A stretch of DNA of 64,000 nt from Henricia sp. BOLD:AAB3569. Lineage: Eukaryota > Echinodermata > Asteroidea > Spinulosida > Echinasteridae. Below are positions 48,243-60,513 of the stretch, piece by piece; position 1 is the stretch's first letter; each line of letters starts with the position of its first letter. The stretch is from assembly GCA_037783545.1 (NCBI GenBank), contig JBBELK010001435.1, positions 62,001 through 126,000 on the forward strand, read 5' to 3'. The notes under the pieces are model-generated. The model was not told where the DNA came from, ran no database searches, and was given only the letters and a program-made list of their open reading frames with translations. The translations under genes were made by a program, and so were the position numbers.

Positions 48243-49560
48243 CAAACTCTGAAATTTCTCGGCCATTTCCTGGCGAAAGTCTGTCAATTTTTCAGGACAA
48301 GTGCGGAATATACACTGTTTGGAGCATGCAAAATTTGAAGTTTGTCGGAAAATTTCTTGACTTCCAAATTTTCCGACGTTTGGACCACACTTTGACCAAA
48401 TTCCCGTCCCAAACAAGAGTGAGCATGCGCATGAGTGATCAGGAGTACACGGACAGCCACGGTCTGCAGAGCATGCAGGAAGCCCAGTTTTCCCTAAACT
48501 CTGAAATTTCTCGGCCATTTCCCGGCGAAAGTCTGTCAATTTTTCAGGACAAGTGCGGAATATAGACTGTTTGGAGCATGCAAAATTTGAAGTTGGTCGG
48601 AAAATTTCTTGACTTCCAAATTTGCCGACGTTTGGACCACACTTTGACCAAATTCCCGTCCCAAACAAGACTGAGCATGCGCACGAGTGATCAGGAGTAC
48701 ACGGACAGCCACGGTCTGCAGAGCAGGCAGGAAGCCCGAGCCCAGTTTTCCCTAAACTCTGAAATTTCTCTGCCATTTCCTGGCGAAAGTCTGTCAATTT
48801 TTCAGGACAAGTGCGGAATATAGACTGTTTGGAGCATGGAAAATTTGAAGTTCGTCGGAAAATTTCTTGACTTCCAAATTTGCCGACGTTTGGACCACAC
48901 TTTGACCAAATTCCCGTCCCAAACAAGACTGAGCATGCGCACGAGTGATCAGGAGTACACGGACAGCCACGGTCTGCAGAGCAGGCAGGAAGCCCGAGCC
49001 CAGTTTTCCCCAAACTCTGAAATTTCTCGGCCATTTCTCGGCGAAAGTCTGTCAATTTTTCAGGACAAGTGCGGAATATAGACTGTTTGGAGCATGCAAA
49101 ATTTGAAGTACGTCGGAAAATTTCTTGACTTCCAAATTTGCCGACGTTTGGACCACACTTTGACCAAATTCCCGTCCCAAACAAGACTGAGCATGCGCAC
49201 GAGTGATCAGGAGTACACGGACAGCCACGGTCTGCAGAGCAGGCAGGAAGCCCAGTTTTCCCTAAACTCTGAAATTTCTCGGCCATTTCCCGGCGAAAGT
49301 TTGTCAATTTTTCAGGACAAGTGCGGAATATAGACTGTTTGGAGCATGCAAAATTTGAAGTTCATCGGAAAATTTCTTGACTTCCAAATTTGCCGTCGTT
49401 TGGACCACACTTTGACCAAATTCCCGTCCCAAACAAGACTGAGCATGCGCACGAGTGATCAGGAGTACACGGACAGCCACGGTCTGCAGAGCAGGCAGGA
49501 AGCCCAGTTTTCCCTAAACTCTGAAATTTCTCGGCCATTTCCCGGCGAAAGTCTGTCAAT
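48243..49560 (-). repeat. Satellite C block (five units of 252 or 258 bp)
   Basis: Five units with anchor spacings of 252, 258, 258, 252 and 252 bp, embedded in phase within A. C shares some states with A (GCATGCGCAC, GGAAGCC, CGACGTTTGGACC) and others with B (GTGCGGAATATA, GTTTGGAGCATGC, CCCTAAACTCTG, AATTCCCGTCCC versus B AATTCCCGTCAC). It lacks about 30 bp that A has around GGTGCGTTAACGACAG. The 6-bp length difference is an extra CGAGCC. C looks intermediate between A and B or close to their ancestor. Its internal divergence is visibly higher than among A units. Confidence 0.92.
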
Positions 49561-51355
49561 TTTTTATGACAAGTGCGCAATATAGAGAGTTTAGGGCATG
49601 CAAAATTTGAAGTTCGTCGGAACATTTTTCGACCTCCAAATTTGCCGACGTTTGGACCACACTTTGACCAAATTGCCGAGCCAAACTGCGGTGCGTTAAC
49701 GACAGTCCGAATGACTGAGCATGCGCACAACTCAGGAGTACCCCAAAGAGGTGTGTACAGACAGCCACGGTTTGCGTGAGAGCAGTCAGGAAGCCTCAAC
49801 CCAGTTTTTTCTAAACTTTGAAATTTCTCTGCCATTTCCCGGCGAAAGTCTGTCAATTTTTTATGACAAGTGCGCAATATAGAGAGTTTAGGGCATGCAG
49901 AATTTGAAGTTCGTCCGAACATTTTTCGAACTCCAAATTTGCCGACGTTTGGACCACACTTTGACCAAATTGCCGAGCCAAACTGCGGTGCGTTAACGAC
50001 AGTCCGAATGACTGAGCATGCGCACAACTCAGGAGTACCCCACAGAGGTGTGTACAGACAGCCACGGTTTGCGTGAGAGCAGTCAGGAAGCCTCAACCCA
50101 GTTTTTTCTAAACTTTGAAATTTCTCTGCCATTTCCCGGCGAAAGTCTGTCAATTTTTTATGACAAGTGCGCAATATAGTGAGTTTAGGGCATGCAAAAT
50201 TTGAAGTTCGTCGGAACATTTTTCGACCTCCAAATTTGCCGACGTTTGGACCACACTTTGACCAAATTGCCGAGCCAAACTGCGGTGCGTTAACGACAGT
50301 CCGAATGACTGAGCATGCGCACAACTCAGGAGTACCCCAAAGAGGTGTGTACAGACAGCCACGGTTTGCGTGAGAGCAGTCAGGAAGCCTCAACCCAGTT
50401 TTTTCTAAACTTTGAAATTTCTCTGCCATTTCCCGGCGAAAGTCTGTCAACTTTTTATGACAAGTGCGCAATATAGAGAGTTTAGGGCATGCAAAATTTG
50501 AAGTTCGTCGGAACATTTTTCGACCTCCAAATTTGCCGACGTTTGGACCACACTTTGACCAAATTGCCGAGCCAAACTGCGGTGCGTTAACGACAGTCCG
50601 AATGACTGAGCATGCGCACAACTCAGGAGTACCCCAAAGAGGTGTGTACAGACAGCCACGGTTTGCGTGAGAGCAGTCAGGAAGCCTCAACCCAGTTTTT
50701 TCTAAACTTTGAAATTTATCTGCCATTTCCCGGCGAAAGTCTGTCAATTTTTTATGACAAGTGCGCAATATAGAGAGTTTAGGGCATGCAAAATTTGAAG
50801 TTCGTCGGAACATTTTTCGACCTCCAAATTTGCCGACGTTTGGACCACACTTTGACCAAATTGCCGAGCCAAACTGCGGTGCGTTAACGACAGTCCGAAT
50901 GACTGAGCATGCGCACAACTCAGGAGTACCCCAAAGAGGTGTGTACAGACAGCCACGGTTTGCGTGAGAGCAGTCAGGAAGCCTCAACCCAGTTTTTTCT
51001 AAACTTTGAAATTTCTCTGCCATTTCCCGGCGAAAGTCTGTCAATTTTTTATGACAAGTGCGCAATATAGAGAGTTTAGGGCATGCAAAATTTGAAGTTC
51101 GTCCGAACATTTTTCGAACTCCAAATTTGCCGACGTTTGGACCACACTTTGACCAAATTGCCGAGCCAAACTGCGGTGCGTTAACGACAGTCCGAATGAC
51201 TGAGCATGCGCACAACTCAGGAGTACCCCACAGAGGTGTGTACAGACAGCCACGGTTTGCGTGAGAGCAGTCAGGAAGCCTCAACCCAGTTTTTTCTAAA
51301 CTTTGAAATTTCTCTGCCATTTCCCGGCGAAAGTCTGTCAATTTTTTTATGACAA

Positions 51356-53138
51356 GTGCGCAATATAGAGAGTTTAGGGCATGCAAAATTTGAAGTTCGT
51401 CGGAACATTTTTCGACCTCCAAATTTGCCGACGTTTGGACCACACTTTGACCAAATTACCGAGCCAAACTGCGGTGCGTTAACGACAGTCCGAATGACTG
51501 AGCATGCGCACAACTCAGGAGTACCCCAAAGAGGTGTGTACAGACAGCCACGGTTTGCGTGAGAGCAGTCAGGAAACCTCAACCCAGTTTTTTCTAAACT
51601 TTGAAATTTCTCTGCCATTTCCCGGCGAAAGTCTGTCAACTTTTTATGACAAGTGCGCAATATAGAGAGTTTAGGGCATGCAAAATTTGAAGTTCGTCGG
51701 AACATTTTTCGACCTCCAAATTTGCCGACGTTTGGACCACACTTTGACCAAATTGCCGAGCCAAACTGCGGTGCGTTAACGACAGTCCGAATGACTGAGC
51801 ATGCGCACAACTCAGGAGTACCCCAAAGAGGTGTGTACAGACAGCCACGGTTTGCGTGAGAGCAGTCAGGAAGCCTCAACCCAGTTTTTTCTAAACTTTG
51901 AAATTTCTCTGCCATTTCCCGGCGAAAGTCTGTCCATTTTGTTATGACAAGTGCGCAATATAGAGAGTTTAGGGCATGCAAAATTTGAAGTTCGTCGGAA
52001 CATTTTTCGACCTCCAAATTTGCCGACGTTTGGACCACACTTTCACCAAATTGCCGAGCCAAACTGCGGTGCGTTAACGACAGTCCGAATGACTGAGCAT
52101 GCGCACAACTCAGGAGTACCCCAAAGAGGTGTGTACAGACAGCCACGGTTTGCGTGAGAGCAGTCAGGAAGCCTCAACCCAGTTTTTTCTAAACTTTGAA
52201 ATTTCTCTGCCATTTCCCGGCGAAAGTCTGTCAATTTTTTATGACAAGTGCGCAATATAGAGAGTTTAGGGCATGCAAAATTTGAAGTTCGTCCGAACAT
52301 TTTTCGACCTCCAAATTTGCCGACGTTTGGACCACACTTTGACCAAATTGCCGAGCCAAACTGCGGTGCGTTAACGACAGTCCGAATGACTGAGCATGCG
52401 CACAACTCAGGAGTACCCCAAAGAGGTGTGTACAGACAGCCACGGTTTGCGTGAGAGCAGTCAGGAAGCCTCAACCCAGTTTTTTCTAAACTTTGAAATT
52501 TCTCTGCCATTTCCCGGCGAAAGTCTGTCAATTTTTTATGACAAGTGCGCAATATAGAGAGTTTAGGGCATGCAAAATTTGAAGTTCGTCGGAACATTTT
52601 TCGACCTCCAAATTTGCCGACGTTTGGACCACACTTTGACCAAATTGCCGAGCCAAACTGCGGTGCGTTAACGACAGTCCGAATGACTGAGCATGCGCAC
52701 AACTCAGGAGTACCCCAAAGAGGTGTGTACAGACAGCCACGGTTTGCGTGAGAGCAGTCAGGAAGCCTCAACCCATTTTTTTCTAAACTTTGAAATTTCT
52801 CTGCCATTTCCCGGCGAAAGTCTGTCAATTTTTTATGACAAGTGCGCAATATAGAGAGTTTAGGGCATGCAAAATTTGAAGTTCGTCGGAACATTTTTCG
52901 ACCTCCAAATTTGCCGACGTTTGGACCACACTTTGACCAAATTGCCGAGCCAAACTGCGGTGCGTTAACGACAGTCCGAATGACTGAGCATGCGCACAAC
53001 TCAGGAGTACCCCAAAGAGGTGTGTACAGACAGCCACGGTTTGCGTGAGAGCAGTCAGGAAGCCTCAACCCAGTTTTTTCTAAACTTTGAAATTTCTCTG
53101 CCATTTCCCGGCGAAAGTCTGTCAATTTTTTATGACAA
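51356..53138 (-). repeat. A-type higher-order duplication, copy 1 (offset 2377 bp)
   Basis: Six units match 53733-55515. Diagnostic shared changes are AAATTACCGAGCC and AGGAAACCTC in the first unit, GTCAACTTTT in the second, GTCCATTTTG with TTTCACCAAATT in the third, GTCCGAACATT in the fourth, and CCCATTTTTTTC after the fifth. The offset is eight units plus one base. Confidence 0.85.
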
Positions 53139-53732
53139 GTGCGCAATATAGAGAGTTTAGGGCATGCAAAATTTGAAGTTCGTCCGAACATTTTTCGACC
53201 TCCAAATTTGCCGACGTTTGGACCACACTTTGACCAAATTGCCGAGCCAAACTGCGGTGCGTTAACGACAGTCCGAATGACTGAGCATGCGCACAACTCA
53301 GGAGTACCCCAAAGAGGTGTGTACAGACAGCCACGGTTTGCGTGAGAGCAGTCAGGAAGCCTCAACCCAGTTTTTTCTAAACTTTGAAATTTCTCTGCCA
53401 TTTCCCGGCGAAAGTCTGTCAATTTTTTATGACAAGTGCGCAATATAGAGAGTTTAGGGCATGCAAAATTTGAAGTTCGTCCGAACATTTTTCGAACTCC
53501 AAATTTGCCGACGTTTGGACCACACTTTGACCAAATTGCCGAGCCAAACTGCGGTGCGTTAACGACAGTCCGAATGACTGAGCATGCGCACAACTCAGGA
53601 GTACCCCACAGAGGTGTGTACAGACAGCCACGGTTTGCGTGAGAGCAGTCAGGAAGCCTCAACCCAGTTTTTTCTAAACTTTGAAATTTCTCTGCCATTT
53701 CCCGGCGAAAGTCTGTCAATTTTTTATGACAA

Positions 53733-55515
53733 GTGCGCAATATAGAGAGTTTAGGGCATGCAAAATTTGAAGTTCGTCGGAACATTTTTCGACCTCCAAA
53801 TTTGCCGACGTTTGGACCACACTTTGACCAAATTACCGAGCCAAACTGCGGTGCGTTAACGACAGTCCGAATGACTGAGCATGCGCACAACTCAGGAGTA
53901 CCCCAAAGAGGTGTGTACAGACAGCCACGGTTTGCGTGAGAGCAGTCAGGAAACCTCAACCCAGTTTTTTCTAAACTTTGAAATTTCTCTGCCATTTCCC
54001 GGCGAAAGTCTGTCAACTTTTTATGACAAGTGCGCAATATAGAGAGTTTAGGGCATGCAAAATTTGAAGTTCGTCGGAACATTTTTCGACCTCCAAATTT
54101 GCCGACGTTTGGACCACACTTTGACCAAATTGCCGAGCCAAACTGCGGTGCGTTAACGACAGTCCGAATGACTGAGCATGCGCACAACTCAGGAGTACCC
54201 CAAAGAGGTGTGTACAGACAGCCACGGTTTGCGTGAGAGCAGTCAGGAAGCCTCAACCCAGTTTTTTCTAAACTTTGAAATTTCTCTGCCATTTCCCGGC
54301 GAAAGTCTGTCCATTTTGTTATGACAAGTGCGCAATATAGAGAGTTTAGGGCATGCAAAATTTGAAGTTCGTCGGAACATTTTTCGACCTCCAAATTTGC
54401 CGACGTTTGGACCACACTTTCACCAAATTGCCGAGCCAAACTGCGGTGCGTTAACGACAGTCCGAATGACTGAGCATGCGCACAACTCAGGAGTACCCCA
54501 AAGAGGTGTGTACAGACAGCCACGGTTTGCGTGAGAGCAGTCAGGAAGCCTCAACCCAGTTTTTTCTAAACTTTGAAATTTCTCTGCCATTTCCCGGCGA
54601 AAGTCTGTCAATTTTTTATGACAAGTGCGCAATATAGAGAGTTTAGGGCATGCAAAATTTGAAGTTCGTCCGAACATTTTTCGACCTCCAAATTTGCCGA
54701 CGTTTGGACCACACTTTGACCAAATTGCCGAGCCAAACTGCGGTGCGTTAACGACAGTCCGAATGACTGAGCATGCGCACAACTCAGGAGTACCCCAAAG
54801 AGGTGTGTACAGACAGCCACGGTTTGCGTGAGAGCAGTCAGGAAGCCTCAACCCAGTTTTTTCTAAACTTTGAAATTTCTCTGCCATTTCCCGGCGAAAG
54901 TCTGTCAATTTTTTATGACAAGTGCGCAATATAGAGAGTTTAGGGCATGCAAAATTTGAAGTTCGTCGGAACATTTTTCGACCTCCAAATTTGCCGACGT
55001 TTGGACCACACTTTGACCAAATTGCCGAGCCAAACTGCGGTGCGTTAACGACAGTCCGAATGACTGAGCATGCGCACAACTCAGGAGTACCCCAAAGAGG
55101 TGTGTACAGACAGCCACGGTTTGCGTGAGAGCAGTCAGGAAGCCTCAACCCATTTTTTTCTAAACTTTGAAATTTCTCTGCCATTTCCCGGCGAAAGTCT
55201 GTCAATTTTTTATGACAAGTGCGCAATATAGAGAGTTTAGGGCATGCAAAATTTGAAGTTCGTCGGAACATTTTTCGACCTCCAAATTTGCCGACGTTTG
55301 GACCACACTTTGACCAAATTGCCGAGCCAAACTGCGGTGCGTTAACGACAGTCCGAATGACTGAGCATGCGCACAACTCAGGAGTACCCCAAAGAGGTGT
55401 GTACAGACAGCCACGGTTTGCGTGAGAGCAGTCAGGAAGCCTCAACCCAGTTTTTTCTAAACTTTGAAATTTCTCTGCCATTTCCCGGCGAAAGTCTGTC
55501 AATTTGTTATGACAA
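53733..55515 (-). repeat. A-type higher-order duplication, copy 2
   Basis: Partner of 51356-53138 with the same ordered set of rare variants. The following units differ, so the duplication edge lies near 55515. Confidence 0.85.
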
Positions 55516-58500
55516 GTGCGCAATATAGAGAGTTTAGGGCATGCAAAATTTGAAGTTCGTCCGAACATTTTTCGAACTCCAAATTTGCCGACGTTTGGAC
55601 CACACTTTGACCAAATTGCCGAGCCAAACTGCGGTGCGTTAACGACAGTCCGAATGACTGAGCATGCGCACAACTCAGGAGTACCCCACAGAGGTGTGTA
55701 CAGACAGCCACGGTTTGCGTGAGAGCAGTCAGGAAGCCTCAACCCAGTTTTTTCTAAACTTTGAAATTTCTCTGCCATTTCCCGGCGAAAGTCTGTCAAT
55801 TTTTTATGACAAGTGCGCAATATAGAGAGTTTAGGGCATGCAAAATTTGAAGTTCGTCGGAACATTTTTCGACCTCCAAATTTGCCGACGTTTGGACCAC
55901 ACTTTGACCAAATTGCCGAGCCAAACTGCGGTGCGTTAACGACAGTCCGAATGACTGAGCATGCGCACAACTCAGGAGTACCCCAAAGAGGTGTGTACAG
56001 ACAGCCACGGTTTGCGTGAGAGCAGTCAGGAAGCCTCAACCCAGTTTTTTCTAAACTTTGAAATTTCTCTGCCATTTCCCGGCGAAAGTCTGTCAACTTT
56101 TTATGACAAGTGCGCAATATAGAGAGTTTAGGAAATGCAAAATTTGAAGTTCGTCGGAACATTTTTCGACCTCCAAATTTGCCGACGTTTGGACCACACT
56201 TTGACCAAATTGCCGAGCCAAACTGCGGTGCGTTAACGACAGTCCGAATGACTGAGTATGCGCACAACTCAGGAGTACCCCAAAGAGGTGTGTACAGACA
56301 GCCACGGTTTGCGTGAGAGCAGTCAGGAAGCCTCAACCCAGTTTTTTCTAAACTTTGAAATTTCTCTGCCATTTCCCGGCGAAAGTCTGTCAATTTTTTA
56401 TGACAAGTGCGCAATATAGAGAGTTTAGGGCATGCAAAATTTGAAGTTCGTCGGAACATTTTTCGACCTCCAAATTTGCCGACGTTTGGACCACACTTTG
56501 ACCAAATTGCCGAGCCAAACTGCGGTGCGTTAACGACAGTCCGAATGACTGAGCATGCGCACAACTCAGGAGTACCCCAAAGAGGTGTGTACAGACAGCC
56601 ACGGTTTGCGTGAGAGCAGTCAGGAAGCCTCAACCCAGTTTTTTCTAAACTTTGAAATTTCTCTGCCATTTCCCGGCGAAAGTCTGTCAATTTTTGTATG
56701 ACAAGTGCGCAATATAGAGAGTTTAGGGCATGCAAAATTTGAAGTTCGTCGGAACATTTTTCGACCTCCAAATTTGCCGACGTTTGGACCACACTTTGAC
56801 CAAATTGCCGAGCCAAACTGCGGTGCGTTAACGACAGTCCGAATGACTGAGCATGCGCACAACTCAGGAGTACCCCAAAGAGGTGTGTACAGACAGCCAC
56901 GGTTTGCGTGAGAGCAGTCAGGAAGCCTCAACCCAGTTTTTTCTAAACTTTGAAATTTCTCTGCCATTTCCCGGCGAAAGTCTGTCAATTTTTTATGACA
57001 AGTGCGCAATATAGAGAGTTTAGGGCATGCAAAATTTGAAGTTCGTCGGAACATTTTTCGACCTCCAAATTTGCCGACGTTTGGACCACACTTTGACCAA
57101 ATTGCCGAGCCAAACTGCGGTGCGTTAACGACAGTCCGAATGACTGAGCATGCGCACAACTCAGGAGTACCCCAAAGAGGTGTGTACAGACAGCCACGGT
57201 TTGCGTGAGAGCAGTCAGGAAGCCTCAACCCAGTTTTTTCTAAACTTTGAAATTTCTCTGCCATTTCCCGGCGAAAGTCTGTCAACTTTTTATGACAAGT
57301 GCGCAATATAGAGAGTTTAGGGCATGCAAAATTTGAAGTTCGTCGGAACATTTTTCGACCTCCAAATTTGCCGACGTTTGGACCACACTTTGACCAAATT
57401 GCCGAGCCAAACTGCGGTGCGTTAACGACAGTCCGAATGACTGAGCATGCGCACAACTCAGGAGTACCCCAAAGAGGTGTGTACAGACAGCCACGGTTTG
57501 CGTGAGAGCAGTCAGGAAGCCTCAACCCAGTTTTTTCTAAACTTTGAAATTTATCTGCCATTTCCCGGCGAAAGTCTGTCCATTTTGTTATGACAAGTGC
57601 GCAATATAGAGAGTTTAGGGCATGCAAAATTTGAAGTTCGTCGGAACATTTTTCGACCTCCAAATTTGCCGACGTTTGGACCACACTTTCACCAAATTGC
57701 CGAGCCAAACTGCGGTGCGTTAACGACAGTCCGAATGACTGAGCATGCGCACAACTCAGGAGTACCCCAAAGAGGTGTGTACAGACAGCCACGGTTTGCG
57801 TGAGAGCAGTCAGGAAGCCTCAACCCAGTTTTTTCTAAACTTTGAAATTTCTCTGCCATTTCCCGGCGAAAGTCTGTCAATTTTTTATGACAAGTGCGCA
57901 ATATAGAGAGTTTAGGGCATGCAAAATTTGAAGTTCGTCGGAACATTTTTCGACCTCCAAATTTGCCGACGTTTGGACCACACTTTGACCAAATTGCCGA
58001 GCCAAACTGCGGTGCGTTAACGACAGTCCGAATGACTGAGCATGCGCACAACTCAGGAGTACCCCAAAGAGGTGTGTACAGACAGCCACGGTTTGCGTGA
58101 GAGCAGTCGACAGGAAGCCTCAACCCAGTTTTTTCTAAACTTTGAAATTTCTCTGCCATTTCCCGGCGAAAGTCTGTCAATTTTGTATGACAAGTGCGCA
58201 ATATAGAGAGTTTAGGGCATGCAAAATTTGAAGTTCGTCCGAACATTTTTCGAACTCCAAATTTGCCGACGTTTGGACCACACTTTGACCAAATTGCCGA
58301 GCCAAACTGCGGTGCGTTAACGACAGTCCGAATGACTGAGCATGCGCACAACTCAGGAGTACCCCACAGAGGTGTGTACAGACAGCCACGGTTTGCGTGA
58401 GACCAGTCAGGAAGCCTCAACCCAGTTTTTTCTAAACTTTGAAATTTCTCTGCCATTTCCCGGCGAAAGTCTGTCAATTTTTTATGACAAGTGCGCAATA

Positions 58501-59797
58501 TAGAGAGTTTAGGGCATGCAAAATTTGAAGTTCGTCGGAACATTTTTCGACCTCCAAATTTGCCGACGTTTGGACCACACTTTGACCAAATTGCCGAGCC
58601 AAACTGCGGTGCGTTAACGACAGTCCGAATGACTGAGCATGCGCACAACTCAGGAGTACCCCAAAGAGGTGTGTACAGACAGCCACGGTTTGCGTGAGAG
58701 CAGTCAGGAAGCCTCAACCCAGTTTTTTCTAAACTTTGAAATTTCTCAGCCATTTCCCGGCGAAAGTCTGTCCATTTTTTTATGACAAGTGCGCAATATA
58801 GAGAGTTTAGGGCATGCAAAATTTGAAGTTCGTCGGAACATTTTTCGACCTCCAAATTTGCCGACGTTTGGACCACACTTTCACCAAATTGCCGAGCCAA
58901 ACTGCGGTGCGTTAACGACAGTCCGAATGACTGAGCATGCGCACAACTCAGGAGTACCCCAAAGAGGTGTGTACAGACAGCCACGGTTTGCGTGAGAGCA
59001 GTCAGGAAGCCTCAACCCATTTTTTTCTAAACTTTGAAATTTCTCTGCCATTTCCCGGCGAAAGTCTGTCAATTTTTTATGACAAGTGCGCAATATAGAG
59101 AGTTTAGGGCATGCAAAATTTGAAGTTCGTCGGAACATTTTTCGACCTCCAAATTTGCCGACGTTTGGACCACACTTTGACCAAATTGCCGAGCCAAACT
59201 GCGGTGCGTTAACGACAGTCCGAATGACTGAGCATGCGCACAACTCAGGAGTACCCCAAAGAGGTGTGTACAGACAGCCACGGTTTGCGTGAGAGCAGTC
59301 AGGAAGCCTCAACCCAGTTTTTTCTAAACTTTGAAATATCTCTGCCATTTCCCGGCGAAAGTCTGTCAATTTTTTATGACAAGTGCGCAATATAGAGAGT
59401 TTAGGGCATGCAAAATTTGAAGTTCGTCGGAACATTTTTCGACCTCCAAATTTGCCGACGTTTGGACCACACTTTGACCAAATTGCCGAGCCAAACTGCG
59501 GTGCGTTAACGACAGTCCGAATGACTGAGCATGCGCACAACTCAGGAGTACCCCAAAGAGGTGTGTACAGACAGCCACGGTTTGCGTGAGAGCAGTCAGG
59601 AAGCCTCAACCCAGTTTTTTCTAAACTTTGAAATTTCTCTGCCATTTCCCGGCGAAAGTCTGTCCATTTTTTTATGACAAGTGCGCAATATAGAGAGTTT
59701 AGGGCATGCAAAATTTGAAGTTCGTCGGAACATTTTTCGACCTCCAAATTTGCCGACGTTTGGACCACACTTTCACCAAATTGCCTTTTTCTAAAAT

Positions 59798-59819
59798 GTT
59801 TTATTCGTCCGAATAAAAC
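59798..59819. other. Perfect 10-bp hairpin at the insertion's left end
   Basis: GTTTTATTCG, TC loop, CGAATAAAAC. It lies 12 bp inside the left junction. Confidence 0.8.
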
Positions 59820-59870
59820 ACGCTAACCAGTCCAACGTTGTTACCGATAGAACCAGTGCTTCAGCAGCCG

Positions 59871-60148
59871 TTGTCGTTGCCAGTCCAGGTCATTTATCCA
59901 CTAAGCGTTCGCCGTTATTGCCAAATTTCCTCATTCGTAGTCGTTGCCAGTCCAGGTCATTTATCCACTAAGCGTTCGCCGTTATTGCCAAATTTCCTCA
60001 TTCGTAGTCATTGCCAGTCCAGGTCATTTATCCACCAATTGTTCGCCGTTATTGCCAAATTTCCTCATTCGTTGTCGTTGCCAGTCCAGGTCATTTATCC
60101 ACCAAATTTCCTCATTCGTTGTCGTTGCCAATCCAGGTCATTATCCGG
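59871..60148 (+). repeat. 67-bp minisatellite
   Basis: Units begin TTGCCAGTCCAGGTCATTTA. GCCAGTCC occurs at 59879, 59946, 60013 and 60080 (67-bp steps), and a variant GCCAATCC lies at 60127 after a unit shortened by 20 bp. The unit also holds GTTCGCCGTTATTGCC and TTTCCTCATTCG. A stray CCAGTCCAGGTC at about 60258 hints at an older, longer array. Confidence 0.9.
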
Positions 60149-60513
60149 CGAGTATTCTCCATCACAATCATCACCAATATTGGTCGATCGTGTCCGAGTA
60201 TCAGGTCATATCCTTCGAGAAGCACCACAGGTACATCCTCATAAAACCACAATCGTCACCAGTCCAGGTCTGGAAGAATCAAGACCGCAGACTCGGATCC
60301 AATCGTGTTCCAAAATTGCATCGGCGTTCCCCGTGACGTACGTACTGGTCACTCCATCATTGAGCAACGTTCCAGGACATCACGGGATTCCGCGAAAAAC
60401 TCCTCCAAACTACCTATGTGCAAGGGTAGTCCTTTGGAAAGCGGTCATCACAGGCCAGCGAGGAAAGAACCCGTACGCCAACCCGACCGCCTCAAACTGC
60501 GGTGCGTTAACGA

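Larger units (their letters stand above)
49561..59785 (-). repeat. Satellite A array, third block
   Basis: About 34 units. It includes the GAACTCC/CACAGAGG variant near 49853, 51041, 53419, 55499 and 58177, a GTCCATTTT plus TTTCACCAAATT variant near 51951, 54328, 57597, 58789 and 59680, and a duplicated 6-to-8-unit segment. One unit has a 3-bp GAC duplication near 58108. The block stops within a unit after AAATTGCC. Confidence 0.96.
59786..60513. other. 728-bp insertion of non-satellite DNA with a minisatellite
   Basis: The flanking A unit reads through as AAATTGCC / CCGAGCC, so the insertion sits in one unit with only CC shared by both flanks. The insert has a hairpin at its left end, a 67-bp minisatellite, and about 340 bp of unique sequence (60149-60492). 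It ends with an extra 21-bp piece of A (60493-60513, CAAACTGCGGTGCG and onward) placed directly before the resumed unit. No terminal inverted repeat is visible. The 259-codon plus-strand frame is driven by the repeat and runs into A, so it is not a gene. Confidence 0.8.
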
